The position numbers and the translations under genes are program-made. 64,000 nt of DNA from Clostridia bacterium (GTDB lineage Bacteria > Bacillota > Clostridia > Oscillospirales > UBA644). The notes below the pieces were generated by a model. That model was not told the DNA's origin. It saw only the letters and a list, made by a program, of their open reading frames with translations, and ran no database searches. The stretch's first letter is position 1, and every line of letters starts with the position of its first letter. Where the stretch lies: assembly GCA_017621705.1 (NCBI GenBank), contig JAGASR010000002.1:109984-173983 (forward strand), in the 5' to 3' direction. Positions 60,571-64,000 of the stretch are shown here, one piece after another.

Positions 60571-62361
60571 ATGTACAGATCACACGTTCTGATTTGCGGC
60601 GGCACAGGCTGTTCCTCGTCCGGTTCCGCAAAGATCCTTTCCGAAATGGAAAGCGAGATCAAAAAACAGGGTCTCGAAAATGAAGTCAAAGTAGTTAAGA
60701 CCGGTTGCTTCGGCCTTTGCGCGCTCGGCCCGATCATGATCGTTTATCCCGAAGGCTGTTTCTACAGCAGAGTTACCGTTGAAGACGTTCCCGAGATCGT
60801 TTCCGAACATCTTCTCAAGGGCCGTGTCGTTACCCGTCTTCTCTATCAGGAAACCGTTACCGATGACGGTATCAAATCCCTTAACGAAACCAACTTCTAT
60901 AAAAAACAGCACCGTGTTGCTCTTCGTAACTGCGGCGTTATCAACCCCGAAAATATCGAAGAATACATAGCTGTAGACGGTTATGCAGCTCTCGGTAAAG
61001 TTCTTACCGAAATGACTCCCGATGAAGTTATCGACGTTATCCTTAAATCCGGTCTTCGCGGCCGCGGCGGCGCAGGCTTCCCCACCGGTAAAAAATGGCA
61101 GCTCGCGCGTAACCTCGTACCCGATGCTGACCAGAAATACGTTTGCTGTAACGCCGACGAAGGCGACCCCGGTGCATTCATGGACCGTTCCGTTCTCGAA
61201 GGCGACCCCCACGCTCTTATCGAAGCTATGGCTATCGCAGGCTACGCTATCGGCGCTACCCAGGGCTTTGTTTACGTAAGAGCTGAATACCCCATCGCTG
61301 TTAAACGTCTCAGAATCGCTATCGAACAGGCTCGTGAATACGGTCTTCTCGGTAAAAACATCTTCGGCAGCGGCTTCGACTTTGATATGGACATCCGTCT
61401 CGGCGCAGGCGCATTCGTATGCGGCGAAGAAACCGCTCTTATGACTTCTATCGAAGGTCACAGAGGCGAACCCCGTCCCCGTCCTCCGTTCCCCGCTGAA
61501 AAAGGTCTCTTCGGCAAACCTTCCGTTCTTAACAACGTTGAAACCTACGCTAACGTTCCCCAGATCATCCTTAAAGGTGCTGACTGGTTCTCCTCTATGG
61601 GTACCGAAAAGAGTAAGGGTACCAAAGTATTCGCTCTCGGCGGCAAGATCGTAAATACCGGTCTCGTTGAAGTTCCCATGGGTACCACCCTCCGCGAAAT
61701 TATCGAAGATATCGGCGGCGGCATCCCCAACGGCAAGAAATTCAAAGCAGCTCAGACCGGTGGTCCTTCCGGCGGCTGTATCCCCGCTCAGCATCTCGAC
61801 ACGCCCATCGACTACGATAACCTCCTCGCTATCGGCTCCATGATGGGTTCCGGCGGTCTTATCGTTATGGACGAAGACAACTGTATGGTCGACATTGCTA
61901 AATTCTTCCTCGAATTCACCGTTGACGAAAGCTGCGGTAAGTGTACTCCCTGCCGTATCGGTAACAAACGTCTTCTCGAACTCCTCACCAAGATCACCGA
62001 AGGTAAGGGCACTCTCGAAGACCTCGATAAGATGGAAGAACTTTGCTACTATATCAAAGAAAACTCCCTCTGCGGTCTCGGTCAGACTGCTCCCAACCCC
62101 GTTCTCTCCACTCTCCGTTATTTCCGCGACGAATATGTAGCTCATATCGTTGATAAGAGATGTCCCGCAGGCGTCTGCAAGAAGCTCGTTTCCTTCGAGA
62201 TCCTCGATACCTGTAAGGGTTGTACGAAGTGTGCTAGAAACTGCCCGGTTAACGCTATTACCGGTAAGGTTAAAGAAAAACACGTTATCGACCAGGCTAA
62301 GTGCATCAAGTGCGGCGCTTGTATCGACAACTGTAACTTTAACGCTATAATCAAGAAATAA
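60571..62361 (+). CDS. hndC: NuoF-like flavoprotein subunit of [FeFe]-hydrogenase
   Basis: A 596-residue NAD(P)-binding diaphorase subunit. It has an N-terminal [2Fe-2S] thioredoxin-like domain (about 1-110: CGGTGCSSSG, KTGCFGLCALGP). The NuoF core binds FMN and NAD (GLRGRGGAGFPTGKKW; CNADEGDPGAFMDR; GAGAYVCGEETAL-like GAGAFVCGEETAL). The SLBB segment and [4Fe-4S] ligands are in ESCGKCTPCRIG. A C-terminal 2[4Fe-4S] ferredoxin domain follows (CKGCTKCARNCP; CIKCGACIDNC). This layout is that of electron-bifurcating or NAD(P)-dependent hydrogenases such as HndC/HydB. AAGGAGG precedes the ATG. Confidence 0.96.
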   Translation: MYRSHVLICGGTGCSSSGSAKILSEMESEIKKQGLENEVKVVKTGCFGLCALGPIMIVYPEGCFYSRVTVEDVPEIVSEHLLKGRVVTRLLYQETVTDDGIKSLNETNFYKKQHRVALRNCGVINPENIEEYIAVDGYAALGKVLTEMTPDEVIDVILKSGLRGRGGAGFPTGKKWQLARNLVPDADQKYVCCNADEGDPGAFMDRSVLEGDPHALIEAMAIAGYAIGATQGFVYVRAEYPIAVKRLRIAIEQAREYGLLGKNIFGSGFDFDMDIRLGAGAFVCGEETALMTSIEGHRGEPRPRPPFPAEKGLFGKPSVLNNVETYANVPQIILKGADWFSSMGTEKSKGTKVFALGGKIVNTGLVEVPMGTTLREIIEDIGGGIPNGKKFKAAQTGGPSGGCIPAQHLDTPIDYDNLLAIGSMMGSGGLIVMDEDNCMVDIAKFFLEFTVDESCGKCTPCRIGNKRLLELLTKITEGKGTLEDLDKMEELCYYIKENSLCGLGQTAPNPVLSTLRYFRDEYVAHIVDKRCPAGVCKKLVSFEILDTCKGCTKCARNCPVNAITGKVKEKHVIDQAKCIKCGACIDNCNFNAIIKK

Positions 62362-62376
62362 TCGGAGGTTAGAATA

Positions 62377-64000
62377 ATGGCTGATGTAACTTTAAAAATT
62401 AACGGTCTGCCCGTCACCGTTCCTGCCGGAACTACCATTCTTGACGCGGCTAACTCCGTTGGTATAAAAATTCCCACTCTCTGCTTCCTCAAAGATATCA
62501 ACGCTATCGGCGCTTGCCGTATCTGCGTTGTTGAAGTTAAGGGCGCAAGATCCCTCGTTGCTTCCTGCGTTTATCCCGTAGCTCCCAATATGGAAGTTTT
62601 CACCAACACTCCCGCTGTAAGAAAGTCCAGAAAGACTACTCTTGAGCTTATCCTCTCCACCCACGATAAAAAATGTCTCTCCTGCGTAAGAAACCAGAAC
62701 TGCGAACTTCAGGCTCTCTGTCAGGAATACGGCGTTGAAGACGTTGACCGTTTTGCAGGCGCTGTTCCCGAATACGCTATCGAAGACACCAACCCCTACC
62801 TCGTAAGAGATAACAATAAATGCGTTCTTTGCCGTCGTTGCGTTGCTGTTTGTAAGCACGTTCAGGGCGTTGGCGTTATCGGCGCTAACGAAAGAGGCTT
62901 CGTAACCAATATCGGTTCCGCTTTCGGCCTCGACCTCAAAGACGTTCCCTGTATCGCTTGCGGTCAGTGCGTTGTTAACTGCCCCGTTGGCGCTATCTAC
63001 GAAAAAGACGACACTCAGAAAGTTTGGGACGCTCTTTCCGATCCCGACAAACACGTTGTCGTTGCTCCCGCTCCCGCTATCAGAGCTACCCTCGGCGAAT
63101 GCTTCGATATGCCTATCGGTACAAACGTTGAAGGTAAGATGGTTGCTGCTCTCCACAGACTCGGCTTCAACTCTGTTGTTGACGTTGACGTTGCTGCTGA
63201 CATCACCATCATGGAAGAAGGCACCGAATTTATCAAACGTCTTAAGGGCGACGGTCCTCTCCCCCTCATCACTTCCTGCTCTCCCGGTTGGGTTAAATAC
63301 TGCGAACACTACTTCCCCGAATTCATCCCCAACCTTTCTTCCGCTAAATCTCCTCAGGGTATGTACGGCGCTCTCATGAAGAGCTATTACGCTGAAAAGA
63401 TGGGCATCGATCCTCAGAACATTACTGTTGTTTCCGTAATGCCCTGTACCGCTAAGAAATTCGAACGTACCCGTGAACAGAACAATGTTGACGGTCTCGA
63501 CGATATCGATATTTCCATCACCACCCGCGAACTCGCTCGTATGATCAAGATCGCAGGCCTTAACTTCACCGCTCTTCCCGACGAGGAATTCGATCCTATC
63601 TTCGGCGGCGCTACCGGTGCGGCTCACATCTTCGGTGCTACCGGCGGCGTTATGGAAGCTGCTCTCAGAACCGTTGTTGAGATCCTCGAAAACAAACCTG
63701 CCGAATCCGTTGACTATAAAGAAGTCCGCGGCATCGAAGGCATCAAAGAAGCTACCTACACCGTTGCAGGCACCGAAGTTAAGGTTGCTGTTGTCAGCGG
63801 TACCGCTAACGCAGGCAAACTCCTCTCCGAGATCAAAGAAGGTAAGAGAAATTACCACTTTATCGAAGTCATGGCTTGTCCCGGCGGCTGCGTAAACGGC
63901 GGCGGTCAGCCTCTCCACGATGCATACACCAGAGCTCACGTTGACCTCAAGACCCTCAGAGCTAAAGCTCTCTATTCCGAGGACGAGGCTTCAACCTACC
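62377..64000 (+). CDS. hndD: [FeFe]-hydrogenase catalytic subunit, partial (C-terminus outside window)
   Basis: 541 residues of the catalytic subunit. The N-terminal [2Fe-2S] domain has CFLKDINAIGACRICVVEV; a His-Cys cluster domain has HDKKCLSCVRNQNCELQ; two [4Fe-4S] sites are CVLCRRCVAVCKH and CIACGQCVVNCP. The H-cluster motifs are L1 TSCSPGWVKYCE, L2 MPCTAKKFE and L3 EVMACPGGCVNGGGQP. Motif L1 has Ser where many hydrogenases have a second Cys that passes protons. TCGGAGG precedes the ATG. With the upstream subunits it should couple NAD(P)H (and perhaps ferredoxin) oxidation to H2 production. The reading frame runs off the window end. Confidence 0.96.
   Translation, partial: MADVTLKINGLPVTVPAGTTILDAANSVGIKIPTLCFLKDINAIGACRICVVEVKGARSLVASCVYPVAPNMEVFTNTPAVRKSRKTTLELILSTHDKKCLSCVRNQNCELQALCQEYGVEDVDRFAGAVPEYAIEDTNPYLVRDNNKCVLCRRCVAVCKHVQGVGVIGANERGFVTNIGSAFGLDLKDVPCIACGQCVVNCPVGAIYEKDDTQKVWDALSDPDKHVVVAPAPAIRATLGECFDMPIGTNVEGKMVAALHRLGFNSVVDVDVAADITIMEEGTEFIKRLKGDGPLPLITSCSPGWVKYCEHYFPEFIPNLSSAKSPQGMYGALMKSYYAEKMGIDPQNITVVSVMPCTAKKFERTREQNNVDGLDDIDISITTRELARMIKIAGLNFTALPDEEFDPIFGGATGAAHIFGATGGVMEAALRTVVEILENKPAESVDYKEVRGIEGIKEATYTVAGTEVKVAVVSGTANAGKLLSEIKEGKRNYHFIEVMACPGGCVNGGGQPLHDAYTRAHVDLKTLRAKALYSEDEASTY

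Noticed and set aside
60580..62283. Reverse-strand open frame opposite the NuoF-like gene
   Set aside because: Shadow of hndC, whose motifs and operon place are unambiguous.

Overview
This window looks like the chromosome of an uncultured, anaerobic, endospore-forming member of the Clostridia, probably from a gut or gut-like habitat. The sequence evidence is: a SleB spore-cortex hydrolase; an NAD(P)-linked [FeFe]-hydrogenase operon; NADP-type glutamate dehydrogenase; an IreB homologue; clostridial ribosome binding sites (AGGAGG type, several TTG starts); and many promoters of the form TTGACA-17-TATAAT with a TG before the -10. Glycan-degrading genes (BNR/sialidase-like, GH130, GH125, GH95-like, GH106-like, beta-helix) are scattered among housekeeping genes. 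No rRNA, tRNA, CRISPR array, insertion sequence or prophage was seen.

Layout. 1-1.3 kb: a ThuA/Gfo-Idh pair, reverse strand, cut by the window edge. 1.5-9.6 kb, forward: HD phosphohydrolase, gdhA, a two-component system followed by a BNR-repeat protein, ilvE. 9.6-11 kb, reverse: a comEB-like deaminase and an anchored protein. 11.2-17.8 kb, forward: a hypothetical protein, three tandem paralogous solute-binding-type lipoproteins each with its own promoter, and a GH130 phosphorylase. 17.8-27 kb: a PflX-type radical SAM enzyme; ribU (reverse) under an FMN riboswitch; prfA; a membrane protein; an M23 peptidase; murA; a YycJ-type hydrolase; a Na/Pi cotransporter. 27-34.3 kb, reverse: GH95-like, GH125, lysA, ysxC, and a TetM-like GTPase. 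34.4-40.6 kb: DUF2461, ung, CYTH, a GH106-like enzyme preceded by a duplicated fragment of its own 5' end, and a GrpB protein. 40.7-44.3 kb: pcrA, sleB, DUF1540. 44.4-49.8 kb: carA and a carB-dapF fusion. 49.9-58.9 kb, reverse: beta-helix protein, alr, lipoprotein, nnrD, membrane protein, ireB, pheT, pheS, and an M14-like protein. 59.0-64 kb, forward: a five-gene [FeFe]-hydrogenase operon, the last gene cut by the window end.

Most unusual: the carbamoyl-phosphate synthetase locus. CarA has Gly where the glutaminase nucleophile Cys should be and Lys at the catalytic His position, so it should not hydrolyse glutamine. The following gene is a single open frame joining full-length CarB to a DapF (diaminopimelate epimerase) domain, and that domain has Phe in place of the first catalytic Cys. 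The inference is an ammonia-using carbamoyl-phosphate synthetase carrying an impaired or repurposed epimerase domain. Other points of note are an in-frame 315-bp partial duplication at the start of the GH106-like gene, an M14 peptidase without its zinc ligands, a chromosomal TetM-like factor, an FMN riboswitch with a readable switching helix, and hairpins lying between the ribosome binding site and start codon of two adjacent genes.
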